DNA of 46,508 nucleotides from Propionimicrobium lymphophilum DSM 4903 (GCF_000423485.1 NZ_AUIB01000012.1:1-46508), one strand, 5' to 3'. Counted from the first letter of the stretch, positions 14,980-24,428 are shown. Translations and numbers: made by a program. Notes: a model not told the origin generated them from the letters alone.

Positions 14980-16443
14980 ATGCAGTTTTTTCCCGACCTC
15001 GATGAGTTACGAGAAATAGATTCAGAATATAAAGCCGCGCCCATTGCAACAGAAATACTTTCCGATTTTCTTACGCCCGTTATGGCCCTGAAAATCTTGA
15101 AAAATGTGTCCGAGCACGTCTACATGCTCGAATCGGCTAGCCAAGACAAGACGTATGGCAGATACACCTTCTTGGGCTTCGATCCGACGCTCGAGATCAC
15201 GTGCCTGGACGGTCAGACAAAATTTAACGGCGAGGACGTCGAATACGGCAACCCCTCGGACGCGATTCGCGAGGTGCTGAATTGCTACCGCAGCCCAAAG
15301 ATTGAAGGCATGCCCAGTTTCGCGGGCGGACTGGTTGGTTACTTCGCCTATGACTACGTCAAATATGCAGAACCCACGCTAAATCTCGACGCCCCGAACG
15401 TGCACGGTTTCAATGACGTAGACCTGATGCTCTTCGACAGGGTAATCTGCTTCGATAATTTCCGGCAAAAAATCATTTTGATCAAAGTTGTCTCTCTGGA
15501 GAATCTGGATAGCGACTACGAAAACGCGAAGAAAGAATTGGCCGATCTGGCGGCATTGCTGCGCAACGGTAAATTCGTCGAAGAAACTTCTGGCGTGCTT
15601 AAGAGCGAGATTCGTCCAATGCTAGAAAAGGACGAGTTCATCGAGATGGTGAATAAGGCCAAGCATTACATTCATGAGGGCGATATTTTTCAGATAGTCC
15701 TTTCGAACTGTCTGGAAGCCGATTTCTGCGGCAGCATGATTGATACTTACCGGCTTCTGAGGACGATCAATCCTTCGCCTTATATGTTCTACTTCAGTGG
15801 CCATGACATTGAGGTCGCCGGTGCTTCTCCTGAGACGCTCGTAAAACTAGAAGACGGTCGCCTATATACATTCCCGTTGGCAGGGACCCGTCCAAGGGGC
15901 AAGAGCATCGAAGAGGACGAGAGGCTTGAACAGGAGCTTTTAACCGACCATAAAGAGCTAGCCGAACACAACATGCTCGTTGACCTGGGCAGAAACGACA
16001 TCGGGAAGATTGCAAAATTTGGCAGCGTAAATGTCGAACGCTACCTAGACGTGGTTCGCTTTTCCCACGTCATGCACATCGGCTCCACCGTTAGGGGAGA
16101 GATCCGAGATGACATGGACGCGCTGGATGCCGTCGAGTCCATCCTGCCCGCAGGAACATTGAGCGGTGCCCCTAAGGTTCGTGCTTGTGAATTGATCAAC
16201 GAGTTAGAGGGCAATAAGAGAGGCATCTACGGTGGAGCGATCGGTTACCTGGATTTCTCTGGGAATCTGGACACCTGCATCGGCATTCGTATCGCTTACA
16301 AGATTGGCGACAAAGTCTTCGCCAGAAGCGGGGCTGGAATCGTTCAAGACTCCAAGGCTGCCAATGAATACCAGGAAACCATTAATAAGGCAGCTGCGGT
16401 TCTTCAGGCGCTGAAATATGCTGCTGACATGGAGGAGAACTGA
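14980..16443 (+). CDS. trpE: Anthranilate synthase component I
   Basis: Converts chorismate and ammonia from TrpG to anthranilate, the first step of tryptophan synthesis. It has 487 residues, the usual length. The N-terminal domain contains VYMLESASQDKTYGRYTFLG, whose LES motif is the tryptophan feedback-binding site of TrpE and argues against the PabB role. The C-terminal chorismate-binding domain has ASPETLVKLEDGRL, FPLAGTRPRGKS, LVDLGRNDIGK, LPAGTLSGAPKVRA and GGAIGYLDFSGNLD, all intact. AGGA lies five bases before ATG 14980. It overlaps trpG as TGATG. No trpD, C, B or A gene is nearby. Confidence 0.93.
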   Translation: MQFFPDLDELREIDSEYKAAPIATEILSDFLTPVMALKILKNVSEHVYMLESASQDKTYGRYTFLGFDPTLEITCLDGQTKFNGEDVEYGNPSDAIREVLNCYRSPKIEGMPSFAGGLVGYFAYDYVKYAEPTLNLDAPNVHGFNDVDLMLFDRVICFDNFRQKIILIKVVSLENLDSDYENAKKELADLAALLRNGKFVEETSGVLKSEIRPMLEKDEFIEMVNKAKHYIHEGDIFQIVLSNCLEADFCGSMIDTYRLLRTINPSPYMFYFSGHDIEVAGASPETLVKLEDGRLYTFPLAGTRPRGKSIEEDERLEQELLTDHKELAEHNMLVDLGRNDIGKIAKFGSVNVERYLDVVRFSHVMHIGSTVRGEIRDDMDALDAVESILPAGTLSGAPKVRACELINELEGNKRGIYGGAIGYLDFSGNLDTCIGIRIAYKIGDKVFARSGAGIVQDSKAANEYQETINKAAAVLQALKYAADMEEN

Positions 16444-17021
16444 TGATTCTCATAATCAACAATTACGACTCCTTCACCTACAACCTGCTCCAGCTGGTTG
16501 GTTGCTATCGTTCCGACGTGAAAGCGGTTCGCAATGATGCTCTGACCACTGATCAGCTCGATGAGCTGTCTCCTGACGCGATAATCATTTCGCCTGGGCC
16601 GGGCTTCCCGAAGGACGCCGGCGTCTCCATGGACGTTGTTTCAAAGTTGGGCGATAAATATCCGATTCTTGGCGTCTGCCTAGGCCACCAGTCGATTTGT
16701 GAGGCATTCGGGGCGAAGGTTACGTATGCGGGCGAGGTAGTCCACGGAATCGCACGCTTAGCGAACTTCGATACCTCCAACCCTTTGTTTAAGGGTTGTG
16801 AACCGCAAGAGATGGTTGCCCGATACCACTCCCTGGCTGTCGACCCTGCCACGCTCGGCGAAGAACTCCAAGTAACCGCCAGCTGTGTAGAGGACAATGA
16901 GGTGATGGCTGTGGCTCACAAGCAACTGCCAATCTTCGGCGTCCAGTTCCATCCGGAATCAATCCTTACTCCTTGCGGCGCAAAGATCATCAAAAACTTC
17001 CTGGATTTGTGCGAGGCCTAA
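16443..17021 (+). CDS. trpG: Anthranilate synthase component II (glutamine amidotransferase)
   Basis: A 192-residue class I glutamine amidotransferase that feeds ammonia to TrpE. The triad is C79 (GVCLGHQ), H170 and E172 (QFHPES), with the oxyanion segment SPGPGFP. The start overlaps the trpE stop (TGATG), so the two subunits are coupled. In many bacteria the same subunit also serves aminodeoxychorismate synthase in folate synthesis; no second copy is in this window. Confidence 0.92.
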   Translation: MILIINNYDSFTYNLLQLVGCYRSDVKAVRNDALTTDQLDELSPDAIIISPGPGFPKDAGVSMDVVSKLGDKYPILGVCLGHQSICEAFGAKVTYAGEVVHGIARLANFDTSNPLFKGCEPQEMVARYHSLAVDPATLGEELQVTASCVEDNEVMAVAHKQLPIFGVQFHPESILTPCGAKIIKNFLDLCEA

Positions 17022-17033
17022 ACGGGAGGATGA

Positions 17034-17720
17034 ATGCAGGAGCAAAACTTTCTTTGTGACGTAGTTTCAGTCGGCTGGCTTGCCGAAAACATGCGTAGCA
17101 TCACTTTCTACGCTCCTGAATTGTTGGAAACCGGAATCAGGAACAGCGATCCGATAAGTTGCTGGTTTCCGGACCGAAACGATGGCTTCGATGAGTTCAT
17201 GCGCAGCTATACGGTGACACAAATCGACCGTCAGAAGCAGACCTTCGTGCTCCATTTCTTGCTCCACGAAAACCCTGGGCCAGCGGCGACGTGGGCGAAG
17301 AATGTCGAGGTTGGGGACGACCTCTTCGTCTCGTACTACGGTTCGGAGGGTTTTAGGCTCCCAGAAAATAAGCCCGTCGGTGTGCTCTTCATCGTCGATG
17401 CCGCAGGAGTCCCATTCGTGAACGCCGCGGCGGACCAACTCGATCAGATAGAAGCGAAAGCATTCTTACTCCAGCACTCCGAGAAGGACTTGTATTTGCC
17501 GGTGGACGAAAGACTCGCAACCAAGTGGGTTCTGCCCGCAGAATTGATGACTAATCTGTCGGCTAATCATTGGGATGGCTGGTATGCGGAAATCGTCTGC
17601 GAAGCCTCCGCGGCGCAGGATGCCCGCAGGTGGCTCCAAAACAAAGCAGGGCTAACGAAGTCAGATCTTCATCTGCATGCTTACTGGACTATGGCGGGAG
17701 CAATGGGATCGAAGCGTTAA
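17034..17720 (+). CDS. Siderophore-interacting protein (FAD-binding ferric-chelate reductase, ViuB/YqjH family)
   Basis: A 228-residue protein of the NAD(P)H:flavin oxidoreductase-related SIP family, which releases iron from ferric siderophores in the cytoplasm by reduction. The FAD-binding stretch MRSYTVTQID and the following LHFLLHENPGPAATWA with GDDLFVSYYGSEG match the family core; the C-terminal SIP domain ends LHLHAYWTMAGAMGSKR. GGGAGG lies at 17024-17029, four bases before ATG. It follows trpG by 12 bases and is probably cotranscribed with trpEG, an unexpected pairing. It could provide the reductase that the IrtA-like subunit at 5824 lacks as a fused domain (inference). Confidence 0.85.
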   Translation: MQEQNFLCDVVSVGWLAENMRSITFYAPELLETGIRNSDPISCWFPDRNDGFDEFMRSYTVTQIDRQKQTFVLHFLLHENPGPAATWAKNVEVGDDLFVSYYGSEGFRLPENKPVGVLFIVDAAGVPFVNAAADQLDQIEAKAFLLQHSEKDLYLPVDERLATKWVLPAELMTNLSANHWDGWYAEIVCEASAAQDARRWLQNKAGLTKSDLHLHAYWTMAGAMGSKR

Positions 17721-17817
17721 GCCGCTCTTGGCATAATCATTTGCCGCCAATCGAACAGGGTAGATAAGATCAAACGGTTACCATAGGTAGCGCGCAAGAT
17801 GCGTTTGCCGATTGACG

Positions 17818-17836
17818 TGCCCAGAAATACTGGGCA
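17818..17836 (+). other. Hairpin in the trigger-factor leader
   Basis: TGCCCAG-AAATA-CTGGGCA forms seven perfect pairs with a five-base loop, 30 bases before the tig start. There is no T-run, so it is not an ordinary terminator; it may stabilise or regulate the mRNA leader. The preceding 17721-17817 holds no gene. Confidence 0.5.
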
Positions 17837-17866
17837 ACAGATAAATAGACATTTTCAGGAGACCAA

Positions 17867-19258
17867 GTGCCCAGCACCTTCGAGCAAATCAACCCGACCC
17901 GGGCGAAGCTGACCGTCGAGATTCCGTTCGCTGATCTGGAACCATCCATCAAGCAGGCCTACAAAAACATTGCCAATCAGGTAAATATTCCGGGCTTCCG
18001 CAAGGGCAAGGTTCCTGCACGCCTCATCGATCAGCGGTTCGGCCGCGGCGTAGTTCTTGAGGAGGCCATAAACAAGTACCTACCGGAGTCTTACGCCGAA
18101 GCCGTGCGCGAGAACGACGTTCACCCGCTTGGCCAACCTGAGATTGACATTAAGGAACTCGACGATGGTAACAAGGTCGTCTACACCGCAGAGCTGGACG
18201 TCCGCCCTGACTTCGATCTTCCTGATTTCTCCAAGATCAAGGTAGAGGTCCCGGCGGTTAAGGTTGACGACGACCTAGTAAACGAGCGTGTAGATATGCT
18301 ACGCACTCAGTTCGCCAAACTCGAAGAGGTAGACCGCAAGCTCGCCAAGGGCGATGTCGCCGTGTTCGACCTCACCGCCACCAAGGATGGCAAGGCGCTG
18401 CCCGAAGGCGAGGCTAAGGACGTCCAGTACCGTCTGGGCGACGGTGGCATGCTCGATGGTCTCGACGAGGCTCTCGAAGGCATGAAGGCTGGCGACGAGA
18501 AGACCTTCGAGTCCACCCTGGTCGGCGGCGAACTGCGCGGCGTTGAAGCAGACATCACCGTAACCATTAACAAGGTTATGAACCAGGAGCTCCCCGAGCT
18601 GAACGATGACTTCGCTCAGATGGTCAGCCAGTTCGACACCGTGGACGAGATGCTTGACGATCTTCGCGAAGGCCTGACCCGAGTAGCTCGTCTGCAGCAG
18701 GCTAACGACGCCCGCGAGGAGGTTCTGCAGAAGCTCGTCGAGGCCGCTAAGTTTGATCTTCCCGAGAAGTTGCTGGCAGACGAGAAGGAAGCGCGCAAGG
18801 CAAATATTGAGCAGCAGCTCAGCAACGCCGGACTGACTCTCGACCAGTACCTGAAGAACAACGACGAAGAGCCCGAAACCGCAGACGAGTTCTGGGAAGA
18901 GATCGGCAAGCGAAGCGAAGAGGGCCTGCGCGCACAGATCATCCTCGATAAATTCGCCGAGGGTGAAGAAATCTCCGTAAGCCAGGAAGAACTGACTTCG
19001 CTGATCGTCCAGAAGGCCCAGCAGGCTGGCTCCACTCCTGAGCAGGAGATGAGCCACATGCTCGAGCACAACCACATGGGCGAGTGGATGAACGAGGTTC
19101 GCCGTGGCAAGGCTCTCGGCACCATCGTCACGGCTGCCCAGATCTCCGACGACGCCGGTGAAAAGTTAGACCTCGCGAAGCTGAACAACGACGGCACCAT
19201 CGCCGAGGACTCAGAAGACTCCGAGGAAAAGTCCGAGAAAAAAGAAGACAAGAAATAA
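17867..19258 (+). CDS. tig: Trigger factor, ribosome-bound chaperone and peptidyl-prolyl isomerase
   Basis: Binds near the ribosomal exit tunnel and shields nascent chains. Its 463 residues show the ribosome-docking motif in NIPGFRKGKVPARLIDQRFG (about 40-60), the FKBP-like isomerase domain (about 150-235) and the helical C-terminal chaperone arms. The last 30 residues are Glu/Ser/Lys-rich and disordered. GTG 17867 has AGGAG at 17858-17862. It precedes two PerM-like transporter genes and the clpP pair; tig next to clpP-clpX is a widespread bacterial order. Confidence 0.96.
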   Translation: MPSTFEQINPTRAKLTVEIPFADLEPSIKQAYKNIANQVNIPGFRKGKVPARLIDQRFGRGVVLEEAINKYLPESYAEAVRENDVHPLGQPEIDIKELDDGNKVVYTAELDVRPDFDLPDFSKIKVEVPAVKVDDDLVNERVDMLRTQFAKLEEVDRKLAKGDVAVFDLTATKDGKALPEGEAKDVQYRLGDGGMLDGLDEALEGMKAGDEKTFESTLVGGELRGVEADITVTINKVMNQELPELNDDFAQMVSQFDTVDEMLDDLREGLTRVARLQQANDAREEVLQKLVEAAKFDLPEKLLADEKEARKANIEQQLSNAGLTLDQYLKNNDEEPETADEFWEEIGKRSEEGLRAQIILDKFAEGEEISVSQEELTSLIVQKAQQAGSTPEQEMSHMLEHNHMGEWMNEVRRGKALGTIVTAAQISDDAGEKLDLAKLNNDGTIAEDSEDSEEKSEKKEDKK

Positions 19259-19279
19259 AACTAGATAGGTATAAGAAGC

Positions 19280-20377
19280 GTGGTTAACGAAAATTCAGAA
19301 ATCGTTAGTCAGGCTGATAACAAGCAATCCGGCGCGCAAGGCTTACCGCGACTGGCAACAGTCCTGGTAGGCCTTGCCGCCGCTTTGCTTGTATTGGTCC
19401 TGATGTCTCGATACGCATCGATCATTGGTCCGATCCTGCTTGCCCTGAACTTGATGGTGACCGCGTATCCAATCCATAGCTGGTTGACTCGTCGCGGTGT
19501 TCCCTCGTGGATGGCGGCGTGCGCCACCATGTTCACCGTCTACGCAGTCTTACTAGCAATGGTTGCGGGCCTAATTTGGTCGGTTGCCGAGATGATCAAC
19601 GTCTTGCCTAACTACGCCGATCAGTGGAATAGCCTTTACAACCAACTCCTGAATTGGGCGGGACAGCTTGGCTTCGATTCTTCCCAGTTGGCGAGCCTGC
19701 TGCGGATGGTGGATCCAAACAGTGTGATCGGCGCTGCCAGTTCCGTGTTTAGCGGAGCGAGCGGCTTCGTCGGCATGTTTGTCGTCATCGTGATGGCGGT
19801 GTTTTTCATGGCGATGGACAGCCCCGGCTTGCATGGTCGTTTTAAGAAGATCCGAAAGGTTCGCCCGAACGCTGCCTTCGCCCTTAATCAGTTCGCAACA
19901 GGAGTTCGTCGCTACTGGTTGGTAACTACCATTTTCGGTCTGATCGTCGCCGTGTTGGACGGTATCGCCCTTCAGATCATGGATGTTCCGCTAGTGATGG
20001 TTTGGGTGTTGTTTAGCTTCTTGACTAACTACATTCCTAACATTGGTTTCGTAATCGGCGTTATTCCGCCTGCTCTAGTCGCGTTGTTCGCGAATAGCTG
20101 GCAGACTTCCGTCGCTGTGATCATTGCCTACTGCGTGCTGAACTTCGTGGTTCAGTCTCTGATCCAGCCCAGGTTTACGGGCGAGTCAGTTGGGGTCACT
20201 ACGACGGTTTCGTTCCTGTCCTTGCTGCTTTGGAGCGCGGTGCTCGGTGGACTCGGTTCGCTTCTTGCGCTGCCAATGACCCTATTGGTGAAGGCGCTGC
20301 TGATCGACATTGATCCCAAGTCACGCTGGGTTGGGTACATAATTAGTAGTAAACCTGACTCCGATTCTTCTGAGTAG
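19280..20377 (+). CDS. AI-2E/PerM family transporter, copy 1
   Basis: A 365-residue membrane protein of the AI-2E family (PF01594), with seven or eight membrane helices and the soluble segment between helices 3 and 4. The family mark is near the C-terminus: NFVVQSLIQPRFTGESVGVTTTVSF, then GSLLALPMTLLVKALLIDIDP. Members export autoinducer-2 or act as Na+/H+ antiporters; the true substrate here cannot be read. GTG 19280 follows tig by 21 bases. A TAGATAGGT motif (19262-19270) lies just upstream. It shares the same fold and about the same ending with the next gene, so the two arose by duplication. Confidence 0.85.
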   Translation: MVNENSEIVSQADNKQSGAQGLPRLATVLVGLAAALLVLVLMSRYASIIGPILLALNLMVTAYPIHSWLTRRGVPSWMAACATMFTVYAVLLAMVAGLIWSVAEMINVLPNYADQWNSLYNQLLNWAGQLGFDSSQLASLLRMVDPNSVIGAASSVFSGASGFVGMFVVIVMAVFFMAMDSPGLHGRFKKIRKVRPNAAFALNQFATGVRRYWLVTTIFGLIVAVLDGIALQIMDVPLVMVWVLFSFLTNYIPNIGFVIGVIPPALVALFANSWQTSVAVIIAYCVLNFVVQSLIQPRFTGESVGVTTTVSFLSLLLWSAVLGGLGSLLALPMTLLVKALLIDIDPKSRWVGYIISSKPDSDSSE

Positions 20378-20400
20378 TCGGCCTGTTAGAAAGGTAAGAC

Positions 20401-21624
20401 ATGGCCACCGCCAAACGAGCTAGCGGAACCGGCTCGACACGTGTCGAGCTCCAGACTATGAAGGACTCTCCGTCCGCCACTGGTCTGGAACTGCTACAGG
20501 AACAGAGAAGCAAGGATACTTTCACCAGCGCAGATCCCGCAGCGGTCCCGCAGGGTCCTTACTGGGGAGCTCCGCCGAATATGCCGCGCTTGGTGCTGAT
20601 CATGCTGGCATGCCTCGGTTTAGCCGGACTAATTTGGCTGTTGAAAACCCTCGATTGGCTGTTAGCGCCGACTTTCTTGGCGTTGAACTTAGTCATCGTT
20701 GTCTACCCGGTTCAGACCCATCTTATGCGTCGCGGTTGGCCAAAGTGGCTGGCCACCTTGCTCGCTGCACTAGCCCTGGTAGGCATTTTCGGGGTTCTCG
20801 TTTTCGCGATGTTTTGGGCTATCTCCAGCATCGTCAACGAGGCCCCTCAAATTGTTAATTCTGCGATGCCTCTTTATCACGAAGCCTTCGATCAGCTGGC
20901 CAAGCTCGGGATGGACTCGGATACGTTGAATAATTTTTGGGCGGAGTTCAACCCTGCGAGTCTGTTAGGCGCACTCCCGCAAGTGTTTTCTAGCGTTTCC
21001 GGGGTAATTTCCGTAATAGCGGTTGTGTTCTCGATGATTATCATGATGGTTCTTGACGTTGGCGGCTGGGAACAGCGGATGATGGCTGCCGGCCGCAGCC
21101 ACTCTAGGGTTGTCGCAGCCATGCGCATGTTCAGCCGTGGGATCCGCAAGTATTGGTTGGTCTCCACCTGTTTCGGTATCGTGATGGCTGGCCTAAACTA
21201 CGCAGAATTGCTGATCGTCGGTGCCCCGTTGCCATACGTTTGGATGCTGCTGACATTCATCACCACATACATCCCAAGCGTTGGTTTCTTCTTTGCCATG
21301 GTGCCGCCCGTCGCGGTTACCTTCGCGATGAACGGCTGGCAGGACGGTTTGTTGCTGCTGGGAATGTACCTAATCACCACATGGGTTGTTCAAGGAGTGT
21401 TTCAGCCGATGATGACGGGGGACGCCGTAGGAATAAACGCGACTGTTTCGTTGCTGTCTCTATTGTTTTGGGCATGGGTATTTGGCCCGCTCGGTGCACT
21501 AATCGCCTTGCCTTGCACGCTGCTGGCCAAGTCGCTGTTGGTGGACGCTGACCCGAAGGCTAGATGGGTTAACTCGCTTCTTTCGAATGGGGTAAGGGCG
21601 AAAGCTGCTGCAGCTCAGTCTTAG
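20401..21624 (+). CDS. AI-2E/PerM family transporter, copy 2
   Basis: A 407-residue paralogue of the preceding gene. It has a longer, hydrophilic N-terminus of about 60 residues (MATAKRASGTGSTRVELQTM onward) before the first helix. The conserved C-terminal segment reads WVVQGVFQPMMTGDAVGINA and then GALIALPCTLLAKSLLVDADPKARW. GAAAGG lies at 20389-20394 before ATG 20401. It is on the same strand as copy 1 with a 23-base gap, probably in one operon. The two might form a heteromer. Confidence 0.85.
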   Translation: MATAKRASGTGSTRVELQTMKDSPSATGLELLQEQRSKDTFTSADPAAVPQGPYWGAPPNMPRLVLIMLACLGLAGLIWLLKTLDWLLAPTFLALNLVIVVYPVQTHLMRRGWPKWLATLLAALALVGIFGVLVFAMFWAISSIVNEAPQIVNSAMPLYHEAFDQLAKLGMDSDTLNNFWAEFNPASLLGALPQVFSSVSGVISVIAVVFSMIIMMVLDVGGWEQRMMAAGRSHSRVVAAMRMFSRGIRKYWLVSTCFGIVMAGLNYAELLIVGAPLPYVWMLLTFITTYIPSVGFFFAMVPPVAVTFAMNGWQDGLLLLGMYLITTWVVQGVFQPMMTGDAVGINATVSLLSLLFWAWVFGPLGALIALPCTLLAKSLLVDADPKARWVNSLLSNGVRAKAAAAQS

Positions 21625-21668
21625 CCCAATAGACCGAAATATTTTTTCTACAAGATAGGTTTGAGAAC

Positions 21669-22292
21669 GTGAATGAAAATTTGTCTCGTACCCTAAGCAT
21701 GGCCGCTGCGGGCGGCGGTAACATGACTGACAACGTCTACCAGTCGCTGCTCGCTAACCGCATTGTGTTTTTGGGCAGTGAAGTCAAGGACGAAAATGCC
21801 AACGCGATCACGGCTCAGATGCTTTTGCTGAATGCCGAAGATCCGGATAAGGACATCTACTTCTACATCAACTCGCCCGGTGGCTCTGTGTACGCGGGCA
21901 TGGCTATCTACGACACGATGCAGTGGATCAGCAACGATGTAGTGACTGTAGCGATGGGCATGGCTGCTTCCATGGGGCAGTTTCTGCTGTGTGCTGGCAC
22001 TAAGGGTAAGCGCTACGCGCTTCCTCATGCTCGCATCTTGATGCACCAGCCTTCCGGTGGTCTCGGCGGTACTGCTTCTGACATTAAGATTCAGGCCGAG
22101 CAGTCCCTGCACATTAAGAAGGAGATGGCTGAGCTGATTTCCTTCCATACTGGCCAGAGTGTCGAGCAGATTACTGCTGATTCCGATCGCGACCGATGGT
22201 TCACCGCGCAGCAGGCAAAGGAATACGGCTTCATCGACGACGTAATTAACAAGGCCGCTCAGATCAGCGGCACGGACGCGCCTAACCAGTAG
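21669..22292 (+). CDS. clpP1: ATP-dependent Clp protease proteolytic subunit 1
   Basis: A 207-residue serine protease subunit of the ClpP barrel. Catalytic Ser101 lies in GMAASMGQF and His126 in MHQPSGG; the Asp is in the region about residue 175. INSPGGSVYAGMAIYDTM is the oxyanion strand. Actinobacteria need ClpP1 and ClpP2 together as a mixed 14-mer, and the following gene is clpP2. GTG 21669 is taken as the start; the ribosome site is weak and AAGATAGGT (21652-21660) may be a -10 for a short leader. Confidence 0.95.
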   Translation: MNENLSRTLSMAAAGGGNMTDNVYQSLLANRIVFLGSEVKDENANAITAQMLLLNAEDPDKDIYFYINSPGGSVYAGMAIYDTMQWISNDVVTVAMGMAASMGQFLLCAGTKGKRYALPHARILMHQPSGGLGGTASDIKIQAEQSLHIKKEMAELISFHTGQSVEQITADSDRDRWFTAQQAKEYGFIDDVINKAAQISGTDAPNQ

Positions 22293-22300
22293 GAGGATCT

Positions 22301-22975
22301 ATGAATTACGAAACGATTCCAGGCACCAACCTGCCGGCGGCTGCTGCTCGTAAAGACTACTTGCCGAGGATGGACTACATCATCCCTCAATGGGAAGAGC
22401 GTACTAGCTACGGTGTGCGTCGGGTGGACCCGTACACGAAGCTTTTCGAGGAACGAATCATCTTCTTGGGCACTCCCATCACCGATGAGATTTCTAACGC
22501 GGTAATGGCTCAGTTGCTCTGCCTGCAGTCGATGGATGCCGATCGACAGATCTCCATTTACATCAACTCGCCTGGCGGTTCGTTCACTGCTCTGACTGCC
22601 ATATATGACACCATGAACTACATCAAGCCTGACGTGCAAACGGTTTGCCTGGGGCAGGCTGCCTCTGCTGCCGCCGTTTTGCTAGCTGCTGGAACTAAGG
22701 GAAAGCGTTTGGCTCTACCAAACTCTCGAATCCTGATCCACCAGCCTGCGATCAGCGGAGAGGGCACTTACGGCCAGTCCAGTGATCTCGAGATCACCGC
22801 GAATGAGATCCTTAGGATCCGCTCGTTGATGGAGAAAATGCTCTCCGAAAAGACTGGCCAGCCGGTGGAGAAGATTAGCGCAGACGTCGAGCGTGATAAG
22901 TATTTGACAGCCGCTGAGGCAATCGAATATGGCATCATCGACGATGTATTGACGTCGCTTTCTGACAAAAAATAA
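22301..22975 (+). CDS. clpP2: ATP-dependent Clp protease proteolytic subunit 2
   Basis: A 224-residue ClpP paralogue with an N-terminal extension ahead of the strand INSPGGSFTALTAIYDTM. The catalytic Ser is in GQAASAAAVLL and the His in IHQPAIS. A strong ribosome site, AGGAGG, precedes ATG 22301 with only eight bases after clpP1, so the pair is cotranscribed and made in balance. A GC-rich terminator follows. Partner ATPases are ClpX, encoded next, and ClpC, not in the window. Confidence 0.95.
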   Translation: MNYETIPGTNLPAAAARKDYLPRMDYIIPQWEERTSYGVRRVDPYTKLFEERIIFLGTPITDEISNAVMAQLLCLQSMDADRQISIYINSPGGSFTALTAIYDTMNYIKPDVQTVCLGQAASAAAVLLAAGTKGKRLALPNSRILIHQPAISGEGTYGQSSDLEITANEILRIRSLMEKMLSEKTGQPVEKISADVERDKYLTAAEAIEYGIIDDVLTSLSDKK

Positions 22976-22986
22976 GTAAGTATAAA

Positions 22987-23020
22987 AAATTAAAGGCGCC
23001 GGTTAGGCGCCTTTAATTTT
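22987..23020 (+). terminator. Rho-independent terminator after clpP2
   Basis: AATTAAAGGCGCC pairs with GGCGCCTTTAATT around GGTTA (23001-23005), and TTTT follows at 23017-23020. It divides the clpP operon from clpX, which therefore needs its own promoter in 23021-23107. The A-rich left side would let it work on both strands. Confidence 0.85.
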
Positions 23021-23107
23021 GTCCACCTCCGGGTGGCCTGCAGTTTTTTGTCAGTGGCTAGATATATGGTGTTAAACGCATAGAAAATACACCGAAGGAG
23101 TTTTATC

Positions 23108-24382
23108 GTGGCGCGCATAGGCGAAAGCAGCGAGCTTTTTAAGTGCTCGTTTTGCGGTAAGAGCCAAAAGCAAGTTAAGAAGCTGATTGCTGGCCCTGGT
23201 GTATACATTTGCGACGAATGTATCGATCTATGCAACGGCATCATCGAGGAAGAATTCGCAGAGACCCCTTCGGAGAAGGCCCTCGACGAACTCCCGAAGC
23301 CTAATGAGATATCAGCATTCCTAGACGAGTACGTGATCGGCCAAGAGAGTGCGAAGAAGGCCCTTTCTGTTGCGGTCTACAACCACTACAAACGTCTCCA
23401 GGCGCAGAAGAACAGGCACGAAGACGGTGAGAAAGTCGAACTAGCAAAGTCCAATATTCTCCTTATCGGGCCTACTGGATGTGGCAAGACCTATCTTGCT
23501 CAGACGCTAGCGAGAATGTTAAATGTGCCATTCGCGATGGCGGATGCCACCGCCTTGACTGAGGCAGGATATGTCGGCGAAGACGTAGAGAACATTCTGC
23601 TGAAGCTCATTCAGGCGGCGGATGGGGACATTGCGCTTGCTCAGACCGGCATCATTTATATTGACGAGATCGACAAGGTGGCACGCAAGGCGGAAAACCC
23701 GTCCATCACCCGCGATGTCTCTGGCGAAGGCGTCCAGCAGGCGCTATTGAAAATCATCGAGGGCACTGTGGCGTCTGTTCCTCCGCAAGGTGGTAGAAAG
23801 CACCCGCATCAGGAATTCATCGAGATCGACACCACAAATATCTTGTTCATCGTGGGCGGCGCATTCGCTGGGCTGGACGAAATCATCGGGAAGCGTCTTG
23901 GTGCTCAGCCTTTGGGCTTCTCGAACAACCCCGAAACGGTCAAGGTAATCGACGAGCTAGATCCATTCGTCGATGTAACGCCGGAAGACCTACACGTCTA
24001 TGGTCTGATTCCCGAATTCATTGGTCGTCTTCCGGTAATCACGACTGTTCCGAAACTGGACGAGGCTGCTCTCGAAAGGATCCTGCTCGAGCCCAAGAAC
24101 GCCGTCGTTAAACAGTTTAAGAAGCTGTTTGAAATCGACGGGGTTGAACTTCAATTCACGGACGACGCTATCTCTCAGATAGCAAAGAACGCCCTGGAGC
24201 GTGGGATAGGAGCTAGAGGCCTGCGTTCGATACTCGAGAATCTTCTCCTAGAGACGATGTATGAGGTGCCTAGCACCGAAAACGTTGGGCAGGTAATAGT
24301 AGACGCCGATGCAGTTGCCGGCAGGTCAAAACCAATCTTCGTCGATCGTTCTCAGTTGGATCAACAAGAACTTTCTGCCTAG
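23108..24382 (+). CDS. clpX: ATP-dependent Clp protease ATPase subunit ClpX
   Basis: AAA+ unfoldase of 424 residues that feeds tagged substrates to ClpP. The N-terminal zinc domain has C13-C16-C35-C38. Walker A is GPTGCGKT (121-128), Walker B is the IIYIDEIDK stretch, and the pore loop lies in [17 protein letters not shown]. The ClpP-docking IGF-type loop falls near [14 protein letters not shown] 23108 follows GAAGGAG at 23094-23100. The length is normal for actinobacteria. Confidence 0.97.
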   Translation: MARIGESSELFKCSFCGKSQKQVKKLIAGPGVYICDECIDLCNGIIEEEFAETPSEKALDELPKPNEISAFLDEYVIGQESAKKALSVAVYNHYKRLQAQKNRHEDGEKVELAKSNILLIGPTGCGKTYLAQTLARMLNVPFAMADATALTEAGYVGEDVENILLKLIQAADGDIALAQTGIIYIDEIDKVARKAENPSITRDVSGEGVQQALLKIIEGTVASVPPQGGRKHPHQEFIEIDTTNILFIVGGAFAGLDEIIGKRLGAQPLGFSNNPETVKVIDELDPFVDVTPEDLHVYGLIPEFIGRLPVITTVPKLDEAALERILLEPKNAVVKQFKKLFEIDGVELQFTDDAISQIAKNALERGIGARGLRSILENLLLETMYEVPSTENVGQVIVDADAVAGRSKPIFVDRSQLDQQELSA

Positions 24383-24415
24383 TGAACCGATGGTGGGCTT
24401 ATCTCTTCGCTTCAA

Positions 24416-24421
24416 CTAGAC
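24416..24421 (+). promoter_or_regulatory. Possible -10 element for a leaderless thrC transcript
   Basis: TAGACT ends eight bases before GTG 24429 and no ribosome-binding site is present in between. Transcription starting about seven bases after the hexamer would begin at the start codon, the leaderless layout common in actinobacteria. No convincing -35 is seen. Confidence 0.4.
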
Positions 24422-24428
24422 TGGCTGT

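Noticed and set aside
18299-19075. 258-codon open frame on the minus strand inside tig
   Set aside because: It mirrors the codon pattern of trigger factor (Leu-rich reverse of Glu/Lys codons); the tig protein is unmistakable.
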